From the NCBI RefSeq assembly GCF_013364235.1, contig NZ_CP054919.1:4004701-4068700 (forward strand): a DNA stretch of 64,000 nt. The letters run 5' to 3'. This stretch comes from Kitasatospora sp. NA04385. GTDB taxonomy: Bacteria > Actinomycetota > Actinomycetes > Streptomycetales > Streptomycetaceae. Position numbers and translations under genes: made by a program. Below the pieces are notes generated by a model. It was given only the letters and a program-made list of their open reading frames with translations, searched no databases and was not told the DNA's origin. Shown here one piece after another: positions 37,377 to 46,139 of the stretch. Position 1 is the first letter of the stretch; each line of letters opens with the position of its first letter.

Positions 37377-38204
37377 GTGACGGACAACCAGACGGTGCAG
37401 GCGTACACCGACGCGTGGACGCAGTCGATCGAGTCCATATCCGAGCTGCTCGCCCCGCTGCCGACCGACGCGTGGAACCGGGCCACCGAGTGCCCCGGCT
37501 GGTCGGTGCGGGACGTGGTCTCGCACATCATCGGCGTCGAGTCCGAGCTGCTCGGCGACCCGCGGCCGATCCACGCCCTCCCGCGCGACCTGCGGCACGT
37601 GACGAACGAGTTCACCCGGTACATGGAGCTGCCGGTCGACAAGCGCCGCTGCTGGACGCCGGTGGAGGTCACCAGCGAGCTGGAGTACACGGTGATCCGC
37701 CGCTCCCGGGCGCTGCGCAACGCCAAGCACGGCCCGGACGACCCGGTGCGCTGGCCGGCCGGCCCGCTCGCCCGGGACGTCCCGTACGCGACGCTGCTGC
37801 GGCTGCGCGCCTTCGACGTCTGGGTGCACGAGCAGGACCTGCGCCGTGCGCTCCAGGTGCCCGGCAACCTGGACTCCCCGGCCGCGGTGGTGACCAGGGA
37901 CCTGCTGATCGACTCGCTGCCCAGGCAGGTCGCCAAGGAGGCGGGCGCGCCGATCGGCGCCACCGTGGCCTTCGACGTCGCGGGCGCGCTGCCGTTCCAC
38001 CGCACGGTGCGGATCGGCGCGGACGGCCGGGGCACCGTGGACGACTCGGTGGTGCTGGCCCCCGAGGTGCGGCTGTCGATGGACTGGCAGACCTTCGTCC
38101 GGCTGTGCTGCGGCCGGGTCCGCCCGGAGACCGCGATCGTCAACGTGATCGGCGACCAGGAGCTGGGCGGCCGGGTGCTCGCCCACCTGGTGAGCACCCC
38201 CTGA
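37377..38204 (+). CDS. Mycothiol-dependent maleylpyruvate isomerase family protein
   Basis: In this 275-residue protein the DinB-like N-terminal domain shows LPTDAWNRATECPGWSVRDVVSHIIGVESELLGD (residues about 28-60) and LRLRAFDVWVHEQDLRRAL (about 140), the usual histidine positions of the metal site. The C-terminal part resembles the MDMPI C-terminal domain. GGAG is seven bases from the GTG start. It is a paralogue in type of the gene at 18308, and the reaction is unknown. Confidence 0.78.
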   Translation: MTDNQTVQAYTDAWTQSIESISELLAPLPTDAWNRATECPGWSVRDVVSHIIGVESELLGDPRPIHALPRDLRHVTNEFTRYMELPVDKRRCWTPVEVTSELEYTVIRRSRALRNAKHGPDDPVRWPAGPLARDVPYATLLRLRAFDVWVHEQDLRRALQVPGNLDSPAAVVTRDLLIDSLPRQVAKEAGAPIGATVAFDVAGALPFHRTVRIGADGRGTVDDSVVLAPEVRLSMDWQTFVRLCCGRVRPETAIVNVIGDQELGGRVLAHLVSTP

Positions 38205-38223
38205 ACCGCCGGGGCCCGGCGCC

Positions 38224-39609
38224 CTACCGGTCCAGCTTGCGGCGCAGCCGCAGGATCATCGCCGTCCCGAGCAGCAGCGGCAGCAACTGGAAGCAGAACG
38301 CCACCTGGTAGGCGTGCGCGCCGTAGCCGTCGCTGCCCGGGTCGGCCAGCGCGTCCAGCAGGACGCCGATGCCGAGCAGCGTGATCATCGAGCCGATGAA
38401 GCCGCCCATGTTGGCGATGCCGGAGGCGGTGCCCATCCGCTCGGCGGGGTTGTACGCGCGGGCGTAGTCCAGGCCGATCAGCGAGGCCGGGCCGTTGCTG
38501 CCCATCACCAGCATCAGCACCACCAGCAGCCAGAGCGGCGGGTGCCCGTCCGGCCAGGCCAGCGCGGCCGTCCAGCACAGCGCGGTGACGGCGAGCACGG
38601 TGAAGGCGATCGGCAGCCGGGAGGCGGCCGTGCGGGAGACCAGCCGGCCGAACAGCAGGCCGAAGGCCATGCCGCTGAGCACCAGCAGGCTGAGCATCCC
38701 GCCCGCCCCGGCCCGGGACATGCCCTGCCCCTCGACCAGGTAGGGCAGCCCCCACAGCAGGCCGAACGCGGAGGCCGGGAACGCCGTGGTGAAGTGCACC
38801 CACATCCCGAGCCGGGTGCCGGGCTCGGACCAGGCGGCCCGGATCTGCTGCCCGACCGGCAGCCGCGGGCTCTCGTGCCGCACCGGCGCCGGCGCGCCCG
38901 GCGGGGCCTCCCTGAGCAGCACCAGCACGACGACGAAGACCGGCACGCCGGTCAGCGCGATCGTGCCGAAGGTGGCGCTCCACCCGGCGGCGTGCAGCGC
39001 CTGGGCGAGCACCACGGTGGTGACCAGGTTGCCGCCGGTGCCGATCAGGCCGGTGAGCTGGACGACGAACGGGTTGCGGGCGGCCGGGAACCAGCGGGCG
39101 GCGACCCGCAGCACGCTGATGAAGGTCATCGCGTCGCCGCAGCCGAGCACCGCGCGGGAGGCCAGCGCGGGCGCGAACGCGGTGGAGAAGGCGAACGCCA
39201 GCTGCCCGGCGCTCATCAGCGCCACGCCCAGCAGCAGCACCCGGCGCGGGCCGATCCGGTCGACCAGCAGGCCGACCGGGACCTGCATCCCGGCGTACAC
39301 CAGGACCTGGAGGATCGAGAAGGTGGACAGGGCGGAGGCGCCGATGCCGAACCGGGCGGAGGCGTCCAGCCCGGCCACGCCGAGGCTGGTGCGGTGCACC
39401 ACGGCGAGGACGTAGACGGCGACGCCGAGCGACCAGGCGAACCAGGCGGCGCGGCCGCCCGGCGGGTGGAAGGCCGCCGCGGCCGGGGCGGGGGCCGGTC
39501 CGGGAGCGGCGGTGGCGGGGGCCGGGGCGGCGACGGGGGTGTCGGCCGGGCGGCGGGGAGCGGGTGCGGACAGGGGGGACGGGGCGGTCGGGGCGGGGTC
39601 CACGCTCAT
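38224..39609 (-). CDS. Major facilitator superfamily transporter
   Basis: This 461-residue transporter has about 12 transmembrane helices after a Pro/Ala-rich cytoplasmic N-terminus (about 50 residues). The MFS motif between helices 2 and 3 is seen as VGLLVDRIGPRRVLLLGV, and a second half equivalent as GLLFGRLVSRTAASRLPI. TGLIGTGGNLVTTVVLAQ and GTASGIANMGGFIGSM are helix segments rich in small residues. The substrate is unknown. The gene converges with the isomerase-like gene. Confidence 0.88.
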   Translation of the reverse strand: MSVDPAPTAPSPLSAPAPRRPADTPVAAPAPATAAPGPAPAPAAAAFHPPGGRAAWFAWSLGVAVYVLAVVHRTSLGVAGLDASARFGIGASALSTFSILQVLVYAGMQVPVGLLVDRIGPRRVLLLGVALMSAGQLAFAFSTAFAPALASRAVLGCGDAMTFISVLRVAARWFPAARNPFVVQLTGLIGTGGNLVTTVVLAQALHAAGWSATFGTIALTGVPVFVVVLVLLREAPPGAPAPVRHESPRLPVGQQIRAAWSEPGTRLGMWVHFTTAFPASAFGLLWGLPYLVEGQGMSRAGAGGMLSLLVLSGMAFGLLFGRLVSRTAASRLPIAFTVLAVTALCWTAALAWPDGHPPLWLLVVLMLVMGSNGPASLIGLDYARAYNPAERMGTASGIANMGGFIGSMITLLGIGVLLDALADPGSDGYGAHAYQVAFCFQLLPLLLGTAMILRLRRKLDR

Positions 39610-39673
39610 AGTGGGACCAGGCTAGTCATCCCATGACCTGACCTTTCGGCCGGGGTGGCCGGAACGTCCGGTT

Positions 39674-40897
39674 TCAGCCGGTCAGCGTCCAGTTCACCGT
39701 CCGGGTCATGTACTGCTCGCGGAACGCCTCGTCGCGCACCCAGTCGGTGGTGTCCTGGACGGTCGCCGTGACGGTGTGCCGGCCGCCCGGCTCCAGCGCC
39801 AGCGCCCCGGTGTCCAGCCAGGTGCCGTCCGCGCTGCTCGCCTCCACCGGCCGCCCGTCCAGCGTCCAGCTGATCCGCAGCTGCCGCGGGCCGGTCAGCG
39901 CCAGCGGCCGCACGTGCAGCCGGGGCCGCCCGTCGACCTGCCCGGCCGCCGGCTCGGGCTCGTCGGCGGGCTTCACCCGGCGGTACAGCTGCTCGATGAT
40001 CGCCTCCCGGGAGGGCAGGTTGTACGCGCTGCCCAGGGTCCGCATCACCGAGTCGGCGGTCGGCCGGTACAGGCCGTTGGCGCTGCGGTAGGCGCCGATC
40101 ACGCCGTCGCCGTCCGGCGACTCGGCGCCCAGCCAGCGCCACCACTTGGTCTTCTGGCGCAGCATCTCGTCGGCGTCCACCGTGGACAGGTTCGGGTAGT
40201 CCGGGTCGTTCGGCGCCGAGTCGTACTCGTCGCCCAGGGTGCCGACGGTGTGGCCGATCTCGTGCTGGATGATCCGCCCGGCGTCCGGGCTGCCGCCGGC
40301 CAGCGTGGTCACCCCGGTGCCGCCCGCGCCGCCGTACTCGGTGGAGTTGGCCAGCGCGATCAGGTACTGCGGGCCGTCGCCCTGCCCGGCCCAGCGGGCG
40401 GTGGCCTGCTCGTCCGCGCACAGCAGGCGGGCGGTGCCCTCGCACCAGAAGCGCATCCCGAGCGGGGTGGCGGTGGCCTTCCCGGCGCTCTCGGTCTCGG
40501 CGATCCCGGCCACCGGGGAGACCACGTCCACCCGCCGTATGTTGAAGAACCCCTGGTAGGTGCGGAACGGCTCGATCTCCAGCAGCGCCCGCCAGGCCCG
40601 GTCCGCCTGGTCGTGGAACAGCTGCTGCTGGGCGGCGGTGTAGCCGTCGCCCAGCAGCACCAGGGTGATCCGGTTGGACGCCGCGCCGGTCAGCCGCAGG
40701 TCCACCGAGGGTGCGCCGGGGGCCCGCAGGTCGGGGTGGCCGACGGGCCGCGCGATCCGCTCGGGGCCGGGCGGCGGCCCTATCGCGGTCGAGGGCGCGG
40801 GCGAGGCCAGCTCCACCACGGCGGGCAGCACGGCGGCGGCCACCAGGAGCAGGGCGGCCGCCGAACGCATCACGGGTCCGGGAGCACCAGTCGGCAT
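39674..40897 (-). CDS. M64-family (IgA-peptidase-like) secreted metallopeptidase
   Basis: This 407-residue protein has a signal sequence (about 1-30) and a catalytic domain with IIQHEIGHTVGTLGDEY near residues 209-225. This is the HExxHxxGxLGDEY zinc signature of peptidase family M64. ITLVLLGDGYTAAQQQLFHDQADR at about 75-98 is the family's N-terminal hallmark. The C-terminal 110 residues form a beta-sandwich-like domain. It should be a secreted zinc endopeptidase. The ATG is chosen as the one that leaves a proper signal peptide. Confidence 0.9.
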   Translation of the reverse strand: MPTGAPGPVMRSAAALLLVAAAVLPAVVELASPAPSTAIGPPPGPERIARPVGHPDLRAPGAPSVDLRLTGAASNRITLVLLGDGYTAAQQQLFHDQADRAWRALLEIEPFRTYQGFFNIRRVDVVSPVAGIAETESAGKATATPLGMRFWCEGTARLLCADEQATARWAGQGDGPQYLIALANSTEYGGAGGTGVTTLAGGSPDAGRIIQHEIGHTVGTLGDEYDSAPNDPDYPNLSTVDADEMLRQKTKWWRWLGAESPDGDGVIGAYRSANGLYRPTADSVMRTLGSAYNLPSREAIIEQLYRRVKPADEPEPAAGQVDGRPRLHVRPLALTGPRQLRISWTLDGRPVEASSADGTWLDTGALALEPGGRHTVTATVQDTTDWVRDEAFREQYMTRTVNWTLTG

Positions 40898-41163
40898 ACG
40901 CGGGGGTCCTCGCTGCGACGGCCGCCCGGCCTGGCTGCGCGGGCGGCTTGGTCGCACACACGTACCCGTCGCGGCCCGGCGCCGGGCCGGGTCGGCGCGA
41001 AACTCCCTCGGGCGGCCCAATGCCGGACCCGGCCGGGTGATTTCCGCTAGGCCGTCGCCGGAATTCCCAATTCCGAATCGAAGCACCGGAGTTGGAAAGC
41101 CGACCGGCCGCCCGCCGGACGGGATACGCTGCCGAACGGGGGAACGACAGGGGGGACGAGGCC

Positions 41164-41427
41164 GTGGAAACCAGGCGGGGGACCGACCCGCGCGAAACGT
41201 TCGGGTGCGCACTGCGCGCCCACCGCAGGGACGCCAGGCTGACCCAGCGGGAACTGGCCGCGAAGGCCGGGCTCGGCGTCCGCACCCTGTCCGACCTGGA
41301 GCGCGGCGTGGCCGGCCCGCGCCCGGCCACCGCCGCCCTGCTGTCCGCGGCGCTCGGCCTCGGCGTCCCGGCCTCGGCGGACTTCCACGCGCTGGCCCGG
41401 GACAGCTGGCACTCCGCCCGCGCCTGA
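41164..41427 (+). CDS. Small XRE-family helix-turn-helix regulator
   Basis: In this 87-residue protein a Cro/C1-type HTH fills most of the sequence (LRAHRRDARLTQRELAAKAGLGVRTLSDLERGVAGPRPATAALLSAALGL). Such short domains are usually the N-terminal part of larger regulators, so this may be a free-standing repressor or a remnant. It ends cleanly and is followed by a terminator. Confidence 0.7.
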   Translation: METRRGTDPRETFGCALRAHRRDARLTQRELAAKAGLGVRTLSDLERGVAGPRPATAALLSAALGLGVPASADFHALARDSWHSARA

Positions 41428-41468
41428 CACCGGGCCCGGCGCCCCCGGCGTGGCCGGCCCGCGCAACG

Positions 41469-41509
41469 CCGCAGGGCCCCGCTCCGGCGTGCGGAACGGG
41501 GCCCTGCGG
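41469..41509. terminator. Bidirectional terminator between XRE gene and bkd operon
   Basis: A perfect 13-bp stem (41469-41481 with 41497-41509) encloses a 15-base loop, just beyond the end of the bkdC gene. Confidence 0.8.
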
Positions 41510-41520
41510 GGCGGGGCCGG

Positions 41521-42972
41521 TCAGCCCCAGGTGATCAGGCGCTTCGGGTACTCCAGGATCGCGGCGGTGTCCGCCAGCACCTTGGAGCCCAGCTCGCCGT
41601 CGACCAGCCGGTGGTCGAAGGAGAGCGCCAGCGTGGTGACCTGGCGGGGCACCACCTTGCCCTTGTGCACCCAGGGCAGCTCCCGGACGGCACCGAAGGC
41701 CAGGATCGCCGCCTCGCCCGGGTTGAGGATCGGGGTGCCGGTGTCGACGCCGAACACGCCGACGTTGGTGATGGTGATGGTGCCGCCCGACATGTCCGCC
41801 GGAGCGGTCCTGCCCTGCCGCGCGGTCTCCACCAACTCGCCCAGGGCGACCGCCAGTTGGGAGAGGGTGCGGGAGCCGGCGTCCTTGACGTTCGGGACGA
41901 TCAGGCCGCGCGGGGTGGCCGCGGCGATGCCGAGGTTGACCGCGCCCCGGATGACGATCTCCTGGGCCGCCTCGTCCCAGCTGGCGTTGATCTCCGGGTG
42001 CCGCTTGACGGCGGTGAGCAGCGCCTTGGCGACCAGCAGCAGCGGGCTGACCCGCACCCCGGCGCCGAGCTCGCCGCTCTCCTTGAGCTTGCGCACCAGC
42101 TTCATCGTCCGGGTCACGTCGACCTGGACGAACTCGGTGACGTGCGGCGCGGTGAACGCGGAGGCCACCATCGCCTGCGCGGTGGCCTTGCGCACGCCCT
42201 TGACCGGCACCCGGACGTCCCCGGCCGCGTTCGGCACCGGCAGCACCGGCGCCGGCTCGGCCGCCGCCACCGGGGCGGGGGCGGTGGCGGGGGCGGCCAC
42301 CGGCTCGACGACCGCCTCGGCGGCGGTGCTCGCCGCGGCGTGCACGTCCTCGCGGGTGATCACGCCGTTCGGGCCGGTCGGCACCACGGAGCGCAGGTCG
42401 ATCCCGAGGTCCTTGGCGAGCTTGCGCACCGGCGGCTTGGCCAGCGGACGCTCCCCCGCCGCGACGGGCACGGCCGGCGCGGGCGCGACCGGCGCCGGGG
42501 CGGGAGCGGGCGCGGCCGGAGCGGGCGCGGCCACCGGAACGGCCACCGGCGCGGGCGCGGCGGCCGTCCCGGTGGTGCGCCGGGCCCGGCGCTGCGCCGA
42601 GCCGGTGCGCGGACCGTAGCCGACCAGCACCTCGCGCCGCTCCGGCTCCGCCTCGGCGGGCGCCTCGGCGGCGGGGGCAGCGGCAGGAGCGGCGGGCGCG
42701 CCCGCGGGCGCGGCGCCCGCGACGGCCACCGCGATGATCGAGGTGCCGACGTCGACGGTGGCGCCCGCCGGGAAGTGCAGCGCCTCGACCACGCCGGTGA
42801 ACGGGATCGGCAGCTCGACGGCGGCCTTGGCGGTCTCCACCTCGCAGACCACCTGCCCGTCGGTGACGGCGTCGCCCGGCTTGACGTACCAGGTGAGGAT
42901 CTCGGCCTCGGTCAGGCCCTCGCCCACGTCGGGCATCTTGAACTCGCGGAGCGAGCGAACGTCAGTGGTCAT
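41521..42972 (-). CDS. bkdC: Branched-chain 2-oxoacid dehydrogenase E2 (dihydrolipoamide acyltransferase)
   Basis: This 483-residue E2 has one lipoyl domain at the N-terminus (lysine in VETAKAAVELP, about residue 47), a long Ala/Pro-rich linker, a peripheral-subunit-binding domain (KPPVRKLAKDLGIDLRSVVPTGPNGVITREDV) and a C-terminal catalytic core with DHRLVDG near residue 452. It forms the oligomeric core that transfers acyl groups to CoA, supplying branched starter units for fatty acid and polyketide synthesis. It is the last gene of bkdA-bkdB-bkdC. The gap to bkdB is 13 bases. Confidence 0.93.
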   Translation of the reverse strand: MTTDVRSLREFKMPDVGEGLTEAEILTWYVKPGDAVTDGQVVCEVETAKAAVELPIPFTGVVEALHFPAGATVDVGTSIIAVAVAGAAPAGAPAAPAAAPAAEAPAEAEPERREVLVGYGPRTGSAQRRARRTTGTAAAPAPVAVPVAAPAPAAPAPAPAPVAPAPAVPVAAGERPLAKPPVRKLAKDLGIDLRSVVPTGPNGVITREDVHAAASTAAEAVVEPVAAPATAPAPVAAAEPAPVLPVPNAAGDVRVPVKGVRKATAQAMVASAFTAPHVTEFVQVDVTRTMKLVRKLKESGELGAGVRVSPLLLVAKALLTAVKRHPEINASWDEAAQEIVIRGAVNLGIAAATPRGLIVPNVKDAGSRTLSQLAVALGELVETARQGRTAPADMSGGTITITNVGVFGVDTGTPILNPGEAAILAFGAVRELPWVHKGKVVPRQVTTLALSFDHRLVDGELGSKVLADTAAILEYPKRLITWG

Positions 42973-42985
42973 CTCAGCCCCCTGT

Positions 42986-43960
42986 TCAGAACGCGAGCGC
43001 GCGGTCGACGGCGTCGAGCACGCGGTCCAGGTCGGGGAGGTAGGCCTCCTCGACCCGCGACGGCGGGTAGGGGGCGTGGTAGCCGCCGACCCGCAGGACC
43101 GGCGCCTCCAGGTGGTAGAAGCAGCGCTCGGTGAGCCGGGCCGCGAGCTCCGCGCCCAGACCCAGGAAGACCGGGGCCTCGTGCACGACGACGGCGCGGC
43201 CGGTGCGCTTGACCGACTCCTCCAGGGTGGCGAAGTCGATCGGCGACATCGAGCGCAGGTCGACGACCTCCAGCCGGCGGCCGTCCTCCTCGGCGGCCTG
43301 CGCGGCCTCCTGGCAGACCTTGACCATCGGGCCGTAGGCGATCAGCGTGGCGTCGGTGCCGGGCCGGACGATCCGCGCCGCGTGCAGCGGCAGCATCGGG
43401 TCCTCGCCGACCTCGCCCTTGTCCCAGTAGCGGCGCTTGGGCTCCAGGAAGACCACCGGGTCGTCCGACTCGATGGCCTGGCGCAGCATCCAGTGCGCGT
43501 CGTGCGCGTTGGACGGGCTGACCACCCGCAGGCCGGCGGTGTGCGCGAAGTACGCCTCGTGCGACTCGCTGTGGTGCTCGACCGCGCCGATGCCGCCGCC
43601 GTACGGGATGCGCACGGTGATCGGCATCTTGACGTGGCCGAGCGCGCGGGCGTGCATCTTGGCGAGCTGGGAGACGATCTGGTCGAAGGCCGGGTAGACG
43701 AAGCCGTCGAACTGGATCTCCACCACCGGGCGGTAGCCGCGCAGCGCGAGGCCGATCGCGGTGCCGACGATGCCGGACTCGGCGAGCGGGGTGTCGATCA
43801 CCCGGTCGTCGCCGAAGTCCTTCTGCAGGCCGTCGGTGATCCGGAAGACGCCGCCGAGCTTGCCGATGTCCTCGCCCATCAGGACGGTCTTCGGGTCGTT
43901 CTCCAGCGACTTGCGCAGGGCGTCGTTGAGCGCCTTGGCGATGCTGAGCTGGCCGGCCAT
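42986..43960 (-). CDS. bkdB: Branched-chain 2-oxoacid dehydrogenase E1 beta subunit
   Basis: This 324-residue protein is the transketolase-C-type subunit of E1, with MGEDIGKLGGVFRITDGL near the N-terminus, PLAESGIVGTAIGLALRGYRPVVEIQFDGFVYPAFDQI and HSESHEAYFAHTAGLRVVSPS. It pairs with E1 alpha to bind thiamine diphosphate and decarboxylate branched-chain keto acids. Its ATG overlaps the stop of E1 alpha by one base (TGATG). Confidence 0.95.
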   Translation of the reverse strand: MAGQLSIAKALNDALRKSLENDPKTVLMGEDIGKLGGVFRITDGLQKDFGDDRVIDTPLAESGIVGTAIGLALRGYRPVVEIQFDGFVYPAFDQIVSQLAKMHARALGHVKMPITVRIPYGGGIGAVEHHSESHEAYFAHTAGLRVVSPSNAHDAHWMLRQAIESDDPVVFLEPKRRYWDKGEVGEDPMLPLHAARIVRPGTDATLIAYGPMVKVCQEAAQAAEEDGRRLEVVDLRSMSPIDFATLEESVKRTGRAVVVHEAPVFLGLGAELAARLTERCFYHLEAPVLRVGGYHAPYPPSRVEEAYLPDLDRVLDAVDRALAF

Positions 43961-45111
43961 CAGTGGTGCTCCCCACCCTCGAAGGAGGCGGCGTACGCCT
44001 CGTACTCGGCGCGTTCCTCGTCCACCAGCGGGTGCGGCTCGCTGTAGACGTGGTCGAAGACCAGGGTCGGGTCGGGGTCGGGCATCGACCGGACGCCCTC
44101 GCGGACCCGCAGGCCGAGCTGCTCGCTCTCGGCCTCGACCCCGGCGAAGAACGCCTCGTCGGCGAGGCCCTCCTTCTCCAGGTGCGCCTTCAGCCGCAGG
44201 ATCGGGTCCTTGGCCTTCCAGGACTCGGTCTCCTCGGACTGCCGGTAGCGGGTCGGGTCGTCGGAGGTGGTGTGCGCGCCCATCCGGTAGGTGAACGCCT
44301 CGACCAGCACCGGGCCCTGGCCGCTGCGGGCGTGGTCGAGCGCCCAGCGGGTGACCGCGAGGCAGGCCAGCACGTCGTTGCCGTCGACCCGGACGCCGGG
44401 GAAGCCGAAGCCGGAGGCGCGGCGGTACAGCGGGATGCGGGTCTGCACGGTGGTGGGCTCGGAGATCGCCCACTGGTTGTTCTGGCAGAAGAACACCACC
44501 GGCGCGTTGTAGACCGAGGCGAAGGTGAAGGCCTCGTTGACGTCGCCCTGGCTGGAGGCGCCGTCGCCGAAGTAGGCGACCACCGCGTCGTCCGCGCCGT
44601 CCTTGGTGATGCCCATCGCGTACCCGGTGGCGTGCAGGGTCTGCGAGCCGATCACGATGGTGTAGAGGTGGAAGTTCTTCTCGTTCGGGTCCCAGCCGCC
44701 GTGGTTCACGCCGCGGAACATGCCGAGCAGGTTCAGCGGGTCCACGTCGCGGCACCAGGCCACGCCGTGCTCGCGGTAGGTGGGGAAGGCGTAGTCGCCG
44801 GTGCGCATCGCGCGCCCGGAGCCGACCTGGGCCGCCTCCTGGCCCAACAGCGAGGCCCACAGGCCCAGTTCGCCCTGTCGCTGGAGCGAGGTCGCCTCGG
44901 CGTCGAAGCGCCGCACCAGGACCAGGTCCCGGTAGAGCGAGCGCAGCTCCTCCGGCGTCACGGTGAGCGGGAACTCCGGGTGCTCGACCCGGTCGCCCTC
45001 CGGGGTCAGCAGCTGGACGAGCTCCGGCTCGGCGCCGATGCCGGCCCGGGCGGGGTCGGGGACGCCGGGGGCTGCCTTCTTGCGCGCCCTCGACGTGCTT
45101 TTGACGGTCAC
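43960..45111 (-). CDS. bkdA: Branched-chain 2-oxoacid dehydrogenase E1 alpha subunit
   Basis: This 383-residue protein carries the thiamine-diphosphate motif (AYFGDGASSQGDVNEAFTFASVYNAPVVFFCQNNQWAIS) near residue 165-205 and the E1 alpha phosphorylation-loop-like YRMGAHTTSDDPTRYR. It is the first gene of the operon. The GTG at 45111 is preferred because GAGG lies seven bases before it. A GTG six bases upstream overlaps that ribosome binding site. Confidence 0.93.
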   Translation of the reverse strand: MTVKSTSRARKKAAPGVPDPARAGIGAEPELVQLLTPEGDRVEHPEFPLTVTPEELRSLYRDLVLVRRFDAEATSLQRQGELGLWASLLGQEAAQVGSGRAMRTGDYAFPTYREHGVAWCRDVDPLNLLGMFRGVNHGGWDPNEKNFHLYTIVIGSQTLHATGYAMGITKDGADDAVVAYFGDGASSQGDVNEAFTFASVYNAPVVFFCQNNQWAISEPTTVQTRIPLYRRASGFGFPGVRVDGNDVLACLAVTRWALDHARSGQGPVLVEAFTYRMGAHTTSDDPTRYRQSEETESWKAKDPILRLKAHLEKEGLADEAFFAGVEAESEQLGLRVREGVRSMPDPDPTLVFDHVYSEPHPLVDEERAEYEAYAASFEGGEHH

Positions 45112-45278
45112 GTTCACTCCTCGGTCTGTCCGGCCGCCCGGGGTCGCCGGTGGCCGGTCCGGTCGCCTCCCCGGCCCGTGCGCGTGGGTGTGCGCACCAG
45201 TGCGGGCAGGCGGTGTTCCCTTTCCGACGGCGTCCCTCACGAGAACGTTACCCAGCGACGCCCTTTGGCGCGCTTGCG

Positions 45279-45292
45279 CTAGGACGTCCTAG
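45279..45292. promoter_or_regulatory. 14-bp palindrome in the bkd/response-regulator intergenic region
   Basis: CTAGGACGTCCTAG is a perfect inverted repeat about 168 bases before bkdA and about 132 bases before the response-regulator start. It is a candidate operator for bkd control (a Lrp/BkdR-type factor) or for the regulator. Confidence 0.4.
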
Positions 45293-45423
45293 TTGTTCTC
45301 CGGTGGGGAAACCGACGGTGTGACGCGGCTTACCCGTTCCGGTCAGGACACCAGCGCACGGTATCCGGGCACGGGCCGCTGCGATAGGGGGTAACCGGCA
45401 TCGATTTGTGCGACGCTTTGCAA

Positions 45424-46083
45424 ATGACGGATAACGGACATATCAGGGTGTTTCTCCTCGATGATCACGAAGTGGTCCGCCGCGGCGTGCACGACCTGCT
45501 CTCCATGGAGGGCGACATCGAGGTGGTGGGCGAGGCCGGGACGGCCGCCGAGGCGCTCAACCGCATTCCGGCCGTCCACCCGGACGTGGCGGTGCTCGAC
45601 GTCCGGCTCCCCGACGGGAACGGCGTCGAAGTGTGCCGCGAGATCCGCTCCCAGGACCCCTCGGTGAAATGCCTGATGCTCACTTCCTTCTCCGACGACG
45701 AGGCGCTGTTCGACTCGATCATGGCGGGGGCCTCCGGATATGTCCTGAAAGCGATCCGCGGAACCGACCTGCTCTCCGCGGTGCGCGACGTCGCGGCCGG
45801 CAAATCCCTGCTCGACCCGGTGGCCACCAGCCGCGTACTGGCCCGGCTGCGCGACGGGGGCGAGAAGGAGGACGAGCGGATCGCGCAGTTGACGAAGCAG
45901 GAGCGCCGGATCCTCGATCTGATCGGCGAGGGGATGACCAACCGGCAGATCGGCAACGAGCTGCACCTGGCCGAGAAGACGGTGAAGAACTACGTCAGCA
46001 GCCTGCTGGCCAAGATGGGCATGGAGCGCCGCACCCAGGCCGCCGCCTACGTGGCCCGCCGCCAGGCCGACCAGCAGCACTGA
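45424..46083 (+). CDS. NarL/DevR-type response regulator
   Basis: This 219-residue protein has a receiver with FLLDDHEVVRRGVHDLL and the phosphorylatable aspartate in VAVLDVRLPDGNG (about residue 59), and a LuxR HTH (LTKQERRILDLIGEGMTNRQIGNELHLAEKTVKNYVSSLLAKMGM). This resembles DevR/DosR-type regulators. No histidine kinase adjoins, so it is an orphan here. The ATG at 45424 (MTDNGHIRV) is chosen because homologues begin close to it, while the ATG at 45406 adds MCDALQ. Confidence 0.9.
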   Translation: MTDNGHIRVFLLDDHEVVRRGVHDLLSMEGDIEVVGEAGTAAEALNRIPAVHPDVAVLDVRLPDGNGVEVCREIRSQDPSVKCLMLTSFSDDEALFDSIMAGASGYVLKAIRGTDLLSAVRDVAAGKSLLDPVATSRVLARLRDGGEKEDERIAQLTKQERRILDLIGEGMTNRQIGNELHLAEKTVKNYVSSLLAKMGMERRTQAAAYVARRQADQQH

Positions 46084-46139
46084 GCACATTCGCACACGCT
46101 GTGTCAAGCACCCATCACGCCGAGTAATACGCTCTGTGC

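Noticed and set aside
41521..45111. Pyruvate dehydrogenase operon
   Set aside because: Pyruvate-type E1 in streptomycetes is a single long AceE polypeptide; the two-subunit E1 and E2 arrangement here fits the branched-chain complex.
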